A stretch of 64,000 bases of DNA from Streptomyces europaeiscabiei (GCF_036346855.1 NZ_CP107841.1:7754001-7818000); one strand, 5' to 3'. Shown: positions 33,395-43,049, numbered from the stretch's first letter. Notes: generated by a model from the letters alone, not told the origin. Numbers and translations: made by a program.

Positions 33395-34065
33395 CAGTGA
33401 CCGCCTTCCTCGTCGGGGCCCTCGGCGAAGGTCGCCTCGACCTTCTCGACGTCGTCCGTCCGCATCATCACGTGCACGAGGTCGCCCTCCTGCAGCACCG
33501 TCTGCGAGGACGGCAGGATCGCCTCGCCCAGGCGGGTGAGGAACGCGACGCGGACGCCGGTCTCCTCCTGCATCTTGCTGATCTTGTGGCCCACCCAGGC
33601 CGACGAGGCGTGCACCTCGGCGAGCTGGACACCGCCGGTGGGGTCGCGCCACAGCGGCTCCGCCCCGGAGGGCAGCAGCCGGCGGAGCATCTGGTCGGCG
33701 GTCCAGCGGACCGTGGCGACCGTCGGGATGCCCAGACGCTGGTACACCTCGGCGCGGCGGGGGTCGTAGATCCTCGCCGCCACGTTCTCGATGCCGAACA
33801 TCTCGCGGGCGACACGGGCGGCGATGATGTTCGAGTTGTCACCGCTGGAGACGGCGGCGAACGCCCCCGCCTCCTCGATGCCCGCCTCACGCAGGGTGTC
33901 GCGGTCGAAGCCGACCCCGGTGACGCGCCGGCCGCCGAAGCCCGAGCCCAGACGACGGAAGGCCGTGGGGTCCTGGTCGATCACGGCGACCGTGTGCCCC
34001 TGTTGCTCCAGGGTCTGGGCGAGGGTGGAACCCACTCGCCCGCAGCCCATGATGACGATGTGCAC
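33394..34065 (-). CDS. TrkA family potassium uptake regulator (first of pair)
   Basis: A 223-residue RCK protein. The N-terminal Rossmann domain begins MHIVIMGCGRVGSTLAQTL with VAVIDQD; RCK_C is at about 140-215. It is the CeoB (Rv2691) equivalent. With its neighbour it should form a hetero-octameric gating ring for a potassium transporter, most simply the APC/KimA-type permease encoded divergently 450 bp away. The acidic C-terminus GPDEEGGH follows the domain. Confidence 0.92.
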   Translation of the reverse strand: MHIVIMGCGRVGSTLAQTLEQQGHTVAVIDQDPTAFRRLGSGFGGRRVTGVGFDRDTLREAGIEEAGAFAAVSSGDNSNIIAARVAREMFGIENVAARIYDPRRAEVYQRLGIPTVATVRWTADQMLRRLLPSGAEPLWRDPTGGVQLAEVHASSAWVGHKISKMQEETGVRVAFLTRLGEAILPSSQTVLQEGDLVHVMMRTDDVEKVEATFAEGPDEEGGH

Positions 34066-34183
34066 GACCGTCCTTCCGGTGTCAATAGCTACTGTTCAGC
34101 CGAAACGTCGAAAACAGGGTCTCAGACCGTCGCCCAAGCTACACACGTGCGGTCCACCGGGGGCACCCCCGTGCAGACTCCGG

Positions 34184-34294
34184 TCACATCGTGGGACGAC
34201 GCCGGCTGATCCGGCGGACGCTGATCCCCGTCAGGACGCCGAGCCCGACGAGGGAGGCGAGAGCGCCGATCAGCTCCGCGGTCGCGGCCTGCAT
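34184..34294 (-). CDS. Small single-pass membrane protein, 36 residues
   Basis: The frame begins MQAATAELIGALASLVGLGV and ends SVRRISRRRPTM. It has one hydrophobic helix of about 18 residues (residues 7-25) followed by an Arg-rich (positive-inside) tail. GGAGA lies 9 bases before the ATG and third positions are almost all G/C. It lies upstream of the TrkA pair on the same strand (118-bp gap), opposite the APC permease. A role as a small transporter subunit, in the manner of KdpF, is an attractive guess only. Confidence 0.6.
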   Translation of the reverse strand: MQAATAELIGALASLVGLGVLTGISVRRISRRRPTM

Positions 34295-34503
34295 GGGGTC
34301 TCCAGAGGGTGAGGAGGGTGAGGTGGACGAGAACGCCACGGGATTCGTCATATGGATCGGGATTCGTCATATGGACATGAGGACGCCGTCCGTATGACTG
34401 GAGGATGCGTGACGTGACGCACTTCGCAGTCGCCGCCGGACGGATTTCACCCCGGGGCCCGCCGGGATTTCACCCGGATGTGCCCAGAACCAGTCGGGGC
34501 GCT

Positions 34504-34509
34504 TACGAT
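34504..34509 (+). promoter_or_regulatory. Probable -10 element of a leaderless transcript for the permease gene
   Basis: TACGAT ends 7 bases before GTG 34517, with TGCCCA 17 bp upstream as a weak -35. There is no ribosome site. This decides the start at 34517 rather than an upstream in-frame codon at 34478. Confidence 0.5.
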
Positions 34510-34516
34510 CCTCTGC

Positions 34517-36604
34517 GTGTCCAAACTGACCGACGTGCCCAAACGGATCCTGATCGGGCGCGCCCTGCGCAGCGACCGGCTGGGCGAAACGCTCCTGCCG
34601 AAGCGCATCGCTCTCCCCGTCTTCGCCTCCGACCCGCTCTCGTCCGTGGCGTACGCACCCGGAGAGGTGCTGCTGGTTCTCTCCATCGCGGGCGTGTCGG
34701 CCTACCACTTCAGCCCCTGGATCGCCGTCGCGGTCGTCGTGCTGATGTTCACCGTTGTGGCGTCCTACCGGCAGAACGTGCACGCGTATCCGAGCGGTGG
34801 CGGCGACTACGAGGTGGCGAACACCAACCTCGGCCCCAAGGCCGGCCTCACCGTCGCCAGCGCGCTCCTCGTCGACTACGTCCTCACCGTCGCCGTGTCG
34901 ATCTCCTCCGGCGTGGAGAACCTCGGTTCGGCCGTCCCCTTCTTCGTCGAGCACAAGGTGCTGTGCGCGATCGGCATCATCGTGCTGCTCACGGTGATGA
35001 ACCTGCGCGGCGTGAAGGAGTCCGGGAAACTCTTCGCGATTCCGACGTACGTCTTCGTCGTCGGCGTCTTCGTGATGATCGCCTGGGGTGCCTACCGCGG
35101 CCTCGTCCTCGACGACACGATGCGGGCGCCCACCGCCGGCCTGGAGATCAAGCCCGAGCACCAGGGCCTCGCCGGCTTCGCGCTGGTCTTCCTGCTGCTG
35201 CGGGCCTTCTCCTCCGGCTGTGCCGCCCTCACCGGTGTCGAGGCCATCTCCAACGGCGTACCCGCCTTCCGCAAGCCCAAGTCGAAGAACGCGGCCACCA
35301 CGCTCGCCGCGATGGGCCTGCTCGCCGTCACCATGTTCTGCGGCATCATCGGCCTCGCCATGGTCACCAAGGTGCGGATGGCGGAGAACCCGGCGGCCGA
35401 CCTGTTCCGCGACGGCACCCCGGTCGGTGACTCCTACGTCCAGAACCCGGTGATCTCCCAGGTCGCCGCGGCCGTCTTCGGCGACGGCACGTTCCTGTTC
35501 GTCGTGCTGGCCGCCGCCACCGCCCTCGTGCTGTTCCTGGCCGCCAACACCGCCTACAACGGCTTCCCGCTGCTCGGCTCGATCCTCGCCCAGGACCGCT
35601 ACCTCCCGCGCCAGCTGCACACCCGCGGCGACCGTCTCGCCTTCTCCAACGGCATCGTGCTCCTCGCGGGTGCCGCCGTGCTCCTGGTGTGGATCTACGG
35701 CGCCGACTCCACGCGCCTGATCCAGCTGTACATCGTCGGGGTGTTCGTCTCCTTCACGCTCAGCCAGACGGGCATGGTCCGGCACTGGAACCGCCATCTG
35801 CGCACCGAGAAGGACCCGGCCAAGCGCCGCCACATGGTCCGCTCCCGCGCGATCAACACCTTCGGCGCGTTCTTCACCGGACTGGTCCTGATCGTCGTCC
35901 TCGGCACCAAGTTCACGCACGGTGCCTGGGTCGCCCTGCTCGGCATGGTGATCTTCTACGCGACGATGACGGCCATCCGTAAGCACTACGACCGGGTCGC
36001 CGCGGAGATCGCCGCGCCGGACGGCCCGAGCGACGACGTCGTACGGCCGTCGAGGGTCCACTCCGTGGTGCTGATCTCCAGGATCCACCGCCCCACCCTG
36101 CGCGCCCTCGCCTACGCCAAGCTGATGCGCTCCCACACCCTGGAGGCGCTCAGCGTCAACGTCGACCCGGCCGAGACCAAGGCCCTCCAGGAGGAGTGGA
36201 CCCGGCGCGGCATCGACGTACCGCTGAAGGTCCTCGACTCGCCGTACCGCGAGGTCACCCGGCCGGTCATCGAGTACGTCAAGGGGCTGCGCAAGGAGTC
36301 CCCGCGCGACGCGGTGTCGGTGATCATCCCCGAGTACGTGGTCGGCCACTGGTACGAGCACCTGCTGCACAACCAGAGCGCACTCCGGCTCAAGGGCCGG
36401 CTGCTCTTCACGCCGGGCGTCATGGTGACCTCCGTGCCCTACCAGCTGGAGTCCTCCGAGGTCGCCAAGCGACGGGCGCGCAAGCGGCAGGAATGGAGCG
36501 CGCCTGGGTCGGTGCGGCGCGGGCCGGCGCACGAGCGGCCGAAGGAGCCGTCGGCCAAGCCGTCGACCAAGTCGTCGAGCAAGTCGTCGGCCGACCAGAG
36601 CTGA
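34517..36604 (+). CDS. APC-superfamily permease, KimA-like potassium importer candidate
   Basis: A 695-residue transporter. About 12 membrane helices span residues 35-500 (ALPVFASDPLSSVAYAPGE at helix 1; PSGGGDYEVANTNLG at helix 2), followed by a cytoplasmic C-terminal domain of about 150 residues (SVVLISRIHRPTLRALAYAK ...) and a basic Ser/Lys tail. The helix-1 motif DPLSSVAYA and the universal-stress-like soluble domain are those of KimA/YdaO-type proton-potassium symporters, commonly annotated as amino-acid permeases. Adjacent divergent TrkA regulators and synteny with Rv2690c-2692 support a potassium role. The substrate call is inference. Confidence 0.82.
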   Translation: MSKLTDVPKRILIGRALRSDRLGETLLPKRIALPVFASDPLSSVAYAPGEVLLVLSIAGVSAYHFSPWIAVAVVVLMFTVVASYRQNVHAYPSGGGDYEVANTNLGPKAGLTVASALLVDYVLTVAVSISSGVENLGSAVPFFVEHKVLCAIGIIVLLTVMNLRGVKESGKLFAIPTYVFVVGVFVMIAWGAYRGLVLDDTMRAPTAGLEIKPEHQGLAGFALVFLLLRAFSSGCAALTGVEAISNGVPAFRKPKSKNAATTLAAMGLLAVTMFCGIIGLAMVTKVRMAENPAADLFRDGTPVGDSYVQNPVISQVAAAVFGDGTFLFVVLAAATALVLFLAANTAYNGFPLLGSILAQDRYLPRQLHTRGDRLAFSNGIVLLAGAAVLLVWIYGADSTRLIQLYIVGVFVSFTLSQTGMVRHWNRHLRTEKDPAKRRHMVRSRAINTFGAFFTGLVLIVVLGTKFTHGAWVALLGMVIFYATMTAIRKHYDRVAAEIAAPDGPSDDVVRPSRVHSVVLISRIHRPTLRALAYAKLMRSHTLEALSVNVDPAETKALQEEWTRRGIDVPLKVLDSPYREVTRPVIEYVKGLRKESPRDAVSVIIPEYVVGHWYEHLLHNQSALRLKGRLLFTPGVMVTSVPYQLESSEVAKRRARKRQEWSAPGSVRRGPAHERPKEPSAKPSTKSSSKSSADQS

Positions 36605-36714
36605 TGTTCGACATGAGCTGACGTTCGTGGTCAACGGTCGGACGGCACCCACGTAGACTGGTGGGCTGTTGTCCGGCCGTTGTCGCGTTCCTCATCTCCT
36701 GGAGTCACCCCACC

Positions 36715-38043
36715 ATGCAGGCAGAACCGAAGAAATCGCTGGTGGGAGAGGAATACGAGGTCGAGGTCGGCCCCGTCGCCCACGGCGGCCACTGCGTCGC
36801 GCGTACCTCCGATGGTCAGGTCCTCTTCGTACGGCACGCGCTGCCCGGCGAGCGGGTCGTGGTGAGGGTGACCGACGGTGAGGAGGGCGCGCGCTTCCTG
36901 CGGGCGGACGCCGTCTCGGTCCTGTCGGCCTCCAAGGACCGCGTCGAGGCCCCCTGCCCCTACGCGGGCCCCGGCCGCTGCGGCGGCTGCGACTGGCAGC
37001 ACGCCAAGCCGGGCGCCCAGCGCCGACTCAAGGGCGAGGTCGTCGCCGAACAGCTGAAGCGGCTCGCCGGCCTGACCCCGGAGGAGGCCGGCTGGGACGG
37101 CACGGTGATGCCGGCCGAGGGCGACAAGCTGCCGCCGGGCGAGGTGCCTCAGTGGCGTACGAGGGTGCAGTACGCGGTGGACGCGGACGGCAACGCCGGG
37201 CTGCGGCGCCACCGTTCGCACGTGGTCGAGCCGATCGAGCACTGCATGATCGCGGCGGCCGGCATCAGCGAGCTGGGCATCGAACAGCGCGACTGGGCCG
37301 GGATGGAGTCCGTCGACGCGATCGCCGCGACCGGATCCCAGGACCGCATGGTCATCCTGGAGCCGAAGCCGGGCGCCCGTCTGCCCCTGGTCGAGCTCGA
37401 CAAGCCCGTCTCCGTCATGCGCGTCGAGGAGCACGACGGTGGCATCCACCGCGTCCACGGCCGCGCGTTCGTCCGCGAGCGCGCCGACGGCCGTACGTAC
37501 CGGGTCGGCAGCGGCGGCTTCTGGCAGGTCCACCCGATGGCGGCGGACACGCTGATGAAGGCGGTCATGCAGGGCCTGCTCCCGCGCAAGGGTGACATGG
37601 CCCTCGACCTCTACTGCGGCGTCGGCCTGTTCGCGGGCGCCCTCGCCGACCGCGTCGGCGACAAGGGGGCAGTCCTCGGCATCGAGTCCGGCAAGCGTGC
37701 CGTCGAGGACGCCCGGCACAACCTCGCCGCCTTCGACCGGGTCCGGATCGAACAGGGCAAGGTCGAGGCGGTGCTGCCGAAGACAGGCATTACCGAGGTC
37801 GACCTGATCGTTCTGGACCCGCCGCGCGCCGGGGCGGGCAAGAAGACCGTCCAGCACATGTCGTCGCTGGGGGCGCGCCGGATCGCGTACGTGGCCTGCG
37901 ACCCGGCCGCGCTGGCGCGGGATCTGGGGTACTTCAAGGAGGGTGGATATCGGGTGCGGACGCTGCGGGCGTTCGATCTGTTTCCGATGACCCACCATGT
38001 GGAGTGCGTGGCGATCCTTGAGCCTGTCGGCAAGGGTGCCTGA
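36715..38043 (+). CDS. TrmA/RlmD-family RNA (uracil-5-)-methyltransferase with TRAM domain
   Basis: A 442-residue SAM-dependent methyltransferase. The N-terminal TRAM RNA-binding domain (10-70) precedes an iron-sulfur motif (Cys81, Cys89 and Cys92 in CPYAGPGRCGGC, with a later Cys in EHCMIA). The SAM site is LDLYCGVGLF (near 297), and the catalytic motifs are LDPPRAGAG and VACDPAALARDL (nucleophile Cys395). The probable target is a uracil in 23S rRNA or tRNA. A -10-like TAGACT lies at 36654 and a CTGGAG ribosome site precedes the ATG. Equivalent to Rv2689c by position, it is the last gene of the conserved core block. Confidence 0.92.
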   Translation: MQAEPKKSLVGEEYEVEVGPVAHGGHCVARTSDGQVLFVRHALPGERVVVRVTDGEEGARFLRADAVSVLSASKDRVEAPCPYAGPGRCGGCDWQHAKPGAQRRLKGEVVAEQLKRLAGLTPEEAGWDGTVMPAEGDKLPPGEVPQWRTRVQYAVDADGNAGLRRHRSHVVEPIEHCMIAAAGISELGIEQRDWAGMESVDAIAATGSQDRMVILEPKPGARLPLVELDKPVSVMRVEEHDGGIHRVHGRAFVRERADGRTYRVGSGGFWQVHPMAADTLMKAVMQGLLPRKGDMALDLYCGVGLFAGALADRVGDKGAVLGIESGKRAVEDARHNLAAFDRVRIEQGKVEAVLPKTGITEVDLIVLDPPRAGAGKKTVQHMSSLGARRIAYVACDPAALARDLGYFKEGGYRVRTLRAFDLFPMTHHVECVAILEPVGKGA

Positions 38044-38111
38044 CCTGCAGGTTCTCTGTTCCGGGTCGACTCTCGACCTGTTTTGCCGTGTCCAACAGGT
38101 CGGACGGCAAC

Positions 38112-39159
38112 TCAGTACCTCACCTGCGGTTTTCCGCTGCCGAGACCCGCGTGGGGGCGAAGGAGAGTCGACTTGCGGAAGATCTTGACGCTCATATGAC
38201 GCTCGGACCGCCGGAGGGTGGAGGGCCTGCGGTTCTGCGCGGTAGCTGTTGCCCACCAGGAACGGTGCTCCTGCGGGGTGCTGTGCAGCCCTGATCCCGG
38301 CGAATGCCACTGATGACAGAGGGGCATCGACGAGTCGCCGGCTCTGGCCGTCCGGCTCAGTGTCTCCGCGACGCCGTTGCGGAACTTCGTGCAGGGCTGG
38401 GCCGTGCAGGTGGCCATAGTCCGCAGACCGGAGACGTCCGCACGGGCCTCCGTGACCTGGAGGCCCGTGCGGCGAGGGCTACCAGCCTGGACGAGGCACG
38501 GACGATCGCCGCGGAAACCAGCCGCATCCGTCGTGGTGCGGCAGTCGGCGGGACCCTTGCGGTCCGGAGCCACGCGCTGGACGTCGAACGGGTGGGCACT
38601 CACGTCCGCGCGGACGGCCGGCATGTAGTCGATTCCCCGCTGGGCCAGGCCGGCCCGCAGGTGGGCATTGGTGCCGTAGGCGGCATCAGCCACGACCACG
38701 GGCGGGCTCATGCCCCAGTCGGCCAGGGCGTCGAGCATGTCCAGAGCCAGCCGCCACTGCAGCGGGCAGGAGGCGGTGTCACCGGCGGCGTGGACGCCGA
38801 CCACGACCTGGCAGTTGGCACCTTCGCCCAGGGCTCCGCAGTGTTGCGGAGCCACCCCGGCCGACATCCGGCCGTCCTTGGACACTGACCGTCGTCGATC
38901 ACTCAGGCCGCCGCTTCGGCCAGGGGCAGCATGCGCTCACGGATCAGCCGCTGCACCGGCATCGGGTCCCAGGTGGACTGGTTCACGAACTGTGCTGCAG
39001 TTTCTGTCCGTTGCCGTCCGGCAGACGAACGGCCAGAGCCTGGATCGACTTGCGGCGGCCGTCCAGCATCAGTCCCCGTGGGTAGCAGTCGCCCTTGGCC
39101 CGCTGCTCCTTGCGTGGCCCCGAGGCGGACACATCAGCCACGTACAACGCCAACCTCAC
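38112..39159 (-). pseudogene. Degenerate IS701-like transposase (frameshifted remnant)
   Basis: Reading leftward, pieces of one transposase appear in different frames. The first is RGLMLDGRRKSIQALAVRL (about 39050-39100). After a shift near 38996 comes FVNQSTWDPMPVQRLIRERM, and after a stop and shift near 38900 SKDGRMSAGVAPQHCGALGE, then NCQVVVGVHAAGDTASCPLQ and VVADAAYG (the DDE core region). The 3' third has lost the family pattern. At least two frameshifts and an in-frame stop make it non-functional. No clean terminal inverted repeats or target duplication were found, so element ends are approximate. Confidence 0.8.
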
Positions 39160-39446
39160 CCGGAAACGGTTCGCTTCATGTGCGTCCGTCCGTCCACCAT
39201 GCCCAGGAAGAGGCCGAACCCGAAGACCTGGCGGAGTCCTACGAGGGTCGCATCTGCCGGTTTCGGGCAGGCGGGGAGGCCGGTTCCACTGGGCATGACC
39301 GTGCCGGGACTCGGTCGTTGTCGTCCGGGCTTCGGGGAATCAACTACCGGGCCCCCGGGCGGGTGATGGTACAAGAGACAGGTGATCAGGTCGGTGGCCG
39401 CGCGCGTACGGTGGAGTGGCCTGCCCGGATGAGCTTGGGAGAAATC

Positions 39447-39878
39447 GTGACGTTCGAGCAAGAATGGGCCGAATTGCGCGAGGCGGCGACCGAGCGGACT
39501 GCCATGCGGCTCAACAGCGCTCCGGCCGCGGGCGGTGCAGGTGGTGGTGGCGGGAAGAACCTGGTGGTCAATCGGGACGATCTCGGCGCTATCGGCAATG
39601 AAGCGTATGACCTGTTGGGGCGGCTGGGGAAGGAGGGCGACATCGCCCGTCCCGCCACGTTCGACGCGGCGATAGCGCTGACCAACGGGAACTTCGTGAG
39701 CGGTTCGGCCGTGCTGAAGGTGCACGATTTCTGGCAGACCCATCTGAGGACGCTGCTGGACGCCTGCGCGCAGATTTCCAATCACCTCGATTACAGCAAG
39801 GCGCAGCACGCCAAGGACGAGGTGAAGATCGAGGGGGATCTCATGCGGACGTCCGTGCTGTCGGACTACATGAAATAG
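39447..39878 (+). CDS. WXG100-locus-type hypothetical protein (small helical partner)
   Basis: A 143-residue helical protein. GTG 39447 (VTFEQEWAELREAATERTAM) is chosen for GGGAGA 5 bases upstream. It has a Gly-rich linker (AGGAGGGGGK), then a DDLGAIGNEAYDLLGRLGK helix and the DACAQISNHLDYSKAQH segment. The arrangement is familiar from Streptomyces gene pairs in which such a protein precedes a large DUF6571/LXG-like protein. It has no WxG triplet and no signal peptide; export by a type VII system is only a possibility. 20 bp before the next gene. Confidence 0.7.
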   Translation: MTFEQEWAELREAATERTAMRLNSAPAAGGAGGGGGKNLVVNRDDLGAIGNEAYDLLGRLGKEGDIARPATFDAAIALTNGNFVSGSAVLKVHDFWQTHLRTLLDACAQISNHLDYSKAQHAKDEVKIEGDLMRTSVLSDYMK

Positions 39879-39898
39879 GGCTCGGGGGAGCGCGCACC

Positions 39899-42238
39899 AT
39901 GCTGACGTACGAGGACATCATCGACGCGCCGGTGGCGAAGTTGAAGGCCGCTGTCGACGACTGGTCGGAGATGGCGAAGAAGCTGGACACTCTTGCCACG
40001 GACGCCATCGACGGGATGAAGGCAAAGGCGGACAAAGCCTCCTGGGAGGGTGTCAACGCCGGGGTCACCAAGGCGTTCATCGGTAAGACGGCCAAGGAGT
40101 TCGCGGACGCTGCCGCGGAGGCCAAGGGCGTGAAGCTGATCCTGGAAGAGGGTCACGCGGCCATCAAGAAGGCCAGGGACGACCTGGTCAACATCCGGGA
40201 CCACGAGGGGCCCGCGGCCGGCATCCGCGTGGACGGCAACGGCAAGGTCACGGCGAAAAGCCCGTTGTCCCAGATCCCCGCGGCGCGGCACGACCCCGAC
40301 TACAGCGATCTTCTACGGGAGGAGCAGCGGAACATCGAGTCGTGGCAGAAGAGGATCGACCGCATCGTCGACAACTGCAACGACGCCGACGTCGCCCTCA
40401 AGAACACCCTTGAGGCCAACGTCACCGACCGCAAGGACTTCAACGCTCCGACGTACACGAAGCTGGACCAGGAGGAAGCCGCCCGCGCCGCCGCTCTGGC
40501 GGGCAAGGGCCGGGACCTCACACACTCCGAACTCCAGCAGCTCAACGAGCTGCTGAAGGACAACGGCAAGTCGGTGGAGTTCTCCAAGAGCTTCTACGAG
40601 AAGCTCGGCCCCGAGAAGTCCCTCGCGTTCTTCGGCCAGCTCTCCATGGACACGTACGAGTACGCCAAGGTCGACCCGCAGCGCCTCAAGGACGTCCAGC
40701 AGCTCCAGGAGAACCTCGGCCTCAACCTGGCCACCGCCTCACACGACAAGGAATTCGCCGACAAGTGGGGCCCGGAGCTCCGCAAGTTGGGTACGGAGCG
40801 CATTCCGCTGTCCAAGAACGACTACGGCGGGCCATTCGGCTATCAGCTGCTCGGCGGGATCATGCGGCACGGGAACTATGACGCGAAGTTCCTCAACCCG
40901 ATCGCCGAACACGTGGCGCAACTGCACGCGAAGGAACCGGACATGTTCGCCGAGAACAAGGCGGTGAACAGTCTGTTCAAGAACCCGTACAACCCCTCCG
41001 GCGTGAACGGCGCCGGCTACGACCCGGCCACCGCCATGCTGGAAGCGCTCGGCAACAGCCCGGAAGCGGCGAAGAAGTTCTTCACCGACCCGCCGACCGC
41101 CTACAACGAGGACGGCACGGTCAACCAAGGCGCCACGGCCGCGCTCGGGAAGAACAAGGACGGCGAGCCGTTCGACAACTACTTGGACTTCTTCAGCGAC
41201 GAGAAGTGGGAGTCCTTCCCCGACGTCAACTCGGTCGACGAGCACGAGGCGGCGCTCGGCCAGATGCCCGACGCCCTCGGCCACGCCCTGGAGGCGGCGA
41301 CCCTCGGCTACCCGGCCGGGCACCCGGACGCCGGTGTGGTGCGGGACGCGGACAACGCCGCGGTCATGCAGAAGGTCATGGAGAAGTACGCCGCGGACCC
41401 GGCTCTGCTCAAGGAGCACCACGAGGCGATGTCCGACAGCCTGGGCGTCATGGGCGGCGGCTACATCGACGACATCAACTGGGCGTTGGCCAAGAACGAC
41501 TCGGGCAGCGTGTTCGCGCCGGGCAAGAACCCGGAGGGGCACATCGACTTCGCGGACACCGTGGACGGGCACGGGCGCAGCGTCGCCCGGGGCTTCCTCA
41601 GCACCCTGGGGCAGCATCCGGACGCCTACGCGACGCTCTCGGCCGCGGAGCAGGTCTACACCCGTAGTGTGCTGGAAGGGACGGTGGGCCCGGACGGGAT
41701 CAAGGAGGGTGCTGCCAGGGCGGCCGTGCGTGTGGGCGCCGAGGTGCAGGGCATGCTCGACCAGTCCCGGGCAGACCAGGTGGAAGCGACGAACCTCAAG
41801 ACCCACGAGGACTACGAGAAGGCGGTCGCCAAGCGGGCGGGCTGGGTCCAGTTCGGGGCCGCGGCGGGCATCGCGGCGGGCGTCGCCTTCCTGCCCGCGA
41901 CCGCGGCCGTGGGCACGGCCGCGGTGCTCATCCCGCTGGCGACGGATACCGCCGCTGGCGCTGCCGAACAGGTCATCGGCCAGATGGTTGGCGACATCTC
42001 TGGCAACTCGGTGGATGAGCACAAGGAGAAGGTGGAGGACCTTATCGACGAGGAGAAGAACAAGATCTACTCCGCCGGTGAGAGCATGGCCGAGGCGCCG
42101 ATGGAGGCTTTCCTGGATCGGTACATCGTGGATGAGGACACTGTGTTCGAGGAGGACCTGCGCCAATCGATGCTGATCGGCTACGGGGTCGGCAACGACC
42201 GGGCGCAGCAGCAGGGCAACGGTCCGGAGACCGGCTGA
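39899..42238 (+). CDS. Large WXG/DUF6571-like protein with C-terminal hydrophobic segment
   Basis: A 779-residue protein. The N-terminal 100 residues form a WXG100-like helical hairpin (MLTYEDIIDAPVAKLKAAVD; a single Trp in KASWEGVNAG at the expected turn). A charged coiled coil extends to about 200, then a long alpha-helical domain (about 215-640). A hydrophobic stretch (FGAAAGIAAGVAFLPATAAV, about 660-690) and an acidic C-terminus follow. The layout is that of polymorphic-toxin-like or DUF6571 Streptomyces proteins, but no toxin nuclease or ADP-ribosyl motif is visible. Co-transcribed with the preceding gene and, 29 bp on, with a lipoprotein gene. Confidence 0.72.
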   Translation: MLTYEDIIDAPVAKLKAAVDDWSEMAKKLDTLATDAIDGMKAKADKASWEGVNAGVTKAFIGKTAKEFADAAAEAKGVKLILEEGHAAIKKARDDLVNIRDHEGPAAGIRVDGNGKVTAKSPLSQIPAARHDPDYSDLLREEQRNIESWQKRIDRIVDNCNDADVALKNTLEANVTDRKDFNAPTYTKLDQEEAARAAALAGKGRDLTHSELQQLNELLKDNGKSVEFSKSFYEKLGPEKSLAFFGQLSMDTYEYAKVDPQRLKDVQQLQENLGLNLATASHDKEFADKWGPELRKLGTERIPLSKNDYGGPFGYQLLGGIMRHGNYDAKFLNPIAEHVAQLHAKEPDMFAENKAVNSLFKNPYNPSGVNGAGYDPATAMLEALGNSPEAAKKFFTDPPTAYNEDGTVNQGATAALGKNKDGEPFDNYLDFFSDEKWESFPDVNSVDEHEAALGQMPDALGHALEAATLGYPAGHPDAGVVRDADNAAVMQKVMEKYAADPALLKEHHEAMSDSLGVMGGGYIDDINWALAKNDSGSVFAPGKNPEGHIDFADTVDGHGRSVARGFLSTLGQHPDAYATLSAAEQVYTRSVLEGTVGPDGIKEGAARAAVRVGAEVQGMLDQSRADQVEATNLKTHEDYEKAVAKRAGWVQFGAAAGIAAGVAFLPATAAVGTAAVLIPLATDTAAGAAEQVIGQMVGDISGNSVDEHKEKVEDLIDEEKNKIYSAGESMAEAPMEAFLDRYIVDEDTVFEEDLRQSMLIGYGVGNDRAQQQGNGPETG

Positions 42239-42267
42239 GGCCGGTGGACGGCCGAGGACACGTGAGG

Positions 42268-42948
42268 ATGCGGACAGTGATCAGTCGTAGGTCGGTACGC
42301 GGGAGACTCCTCTCCGGGGCCGTGGTCGGCTTGTTGTATCTCGGGACCACCGGTTGTGGTGGGGACGGAGACAGGGAAGCGGCCGACAAGGCTCTGGCGG
42401 GGACGCAACTGTGCGGTGGCGACGCCGTGTCAGCCCAGGCGTCCAAGGCACTGAAGGTGATCACGGGGTCATCGCGGTTCGGGACGACGGCGGATACGTC
42501 CACCGTCGCGCAGGCCGCGACGGGCCTCGCCGAGGCGTTTCCGGTCGCCACCAATGGGCGAGACGACGTCTGCCGCATCTACACGGCCGACGGTACGTCG
42601 GATTTCGCGATCCGAGTCACCTGGGGGCTGAATGACGGCCCCCCGACGGGCACCCCGGCCCCGAATTTCACTGTGCTGAAGATGGGGGAGCGGGCCGTGG
42701 CGGCAGTAGACAAGGCGCGCGTCTATTTCGCGTGCCGGAGCGACAGGTTCTCCAACTCGACGACAGAGGCCCACGTCGTCATCGGCGTGGAGCGCTGGAT
42801 GTTTCCGACGGAACCCGAGGGTGACACCAAGGCCCTGAAGGACGCCTACGCGACCGTAGCCCACTCCGTCTCGCTGGCCATGGCCAAGGAACTGCGCTGC
42901 GAGAACAACGGCGGGCTCCCTGCGAAGCCCGTGCTGGATCCCGCGTAG
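42268..42948 (+). CDS. Probable lipoprotein, unknown function
   Basis: A 226-residue protein. A basic N-terminus (MRTVISRRSVRGRLLSG), hydrophobic core and LGTTGC (Cys30) form a lipoprotein-type signal, though position -3 is Thr instead of Leu. The mature part has four more cysteines (in LCGGD, DVCRIY, FACRS and LRCEN), which suit two disulfides in an exported domain. ATG 42268 has GAGGA 9 bases upstream; GTG 42244 is an alternative. Third gene of the 39447-42948 operon, so it may be the envelope partner or immunity protein of the large helical protein (inference). Confidence 0.7.
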   Translation: MRTVISRRSVRGRLLSGAVVGLLYLGTTGCGGDGDREAADKALAGTQLCGGDAVSAQASKALKVITGSSRFGTTADTSTVAQAATGLAEAFPVATNGRDDVCRIYTADGTSDFAIRVTWGLNDGPPTGTPAPNFTVLKMGERAVAAVDKARVYFACRSDRFSNSTTEAHVVIGVERWMFPTEPEGDTKALKDAYATVAHSVSLAMAKELRCENNGGLPAKPVLDPA

Positions 42949-43049
42949 CCGCTGACGTACGCGGGTGCGGCCATGCTCAGGGGCCCTTCCTGTCCGGAGG
43001 AGGGCCGTCTGCCGTATGCGGTCCGCCACGGGCGAGCGGTGCATGGACC

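Noticed and set aside
38112..38885. Intact 257-residue transposase-related gene
   Set aside because: Only its N-terminal part matches an IS701-type core; upstream portions lie in other frames with stops, so it is a pseudogene fragment.
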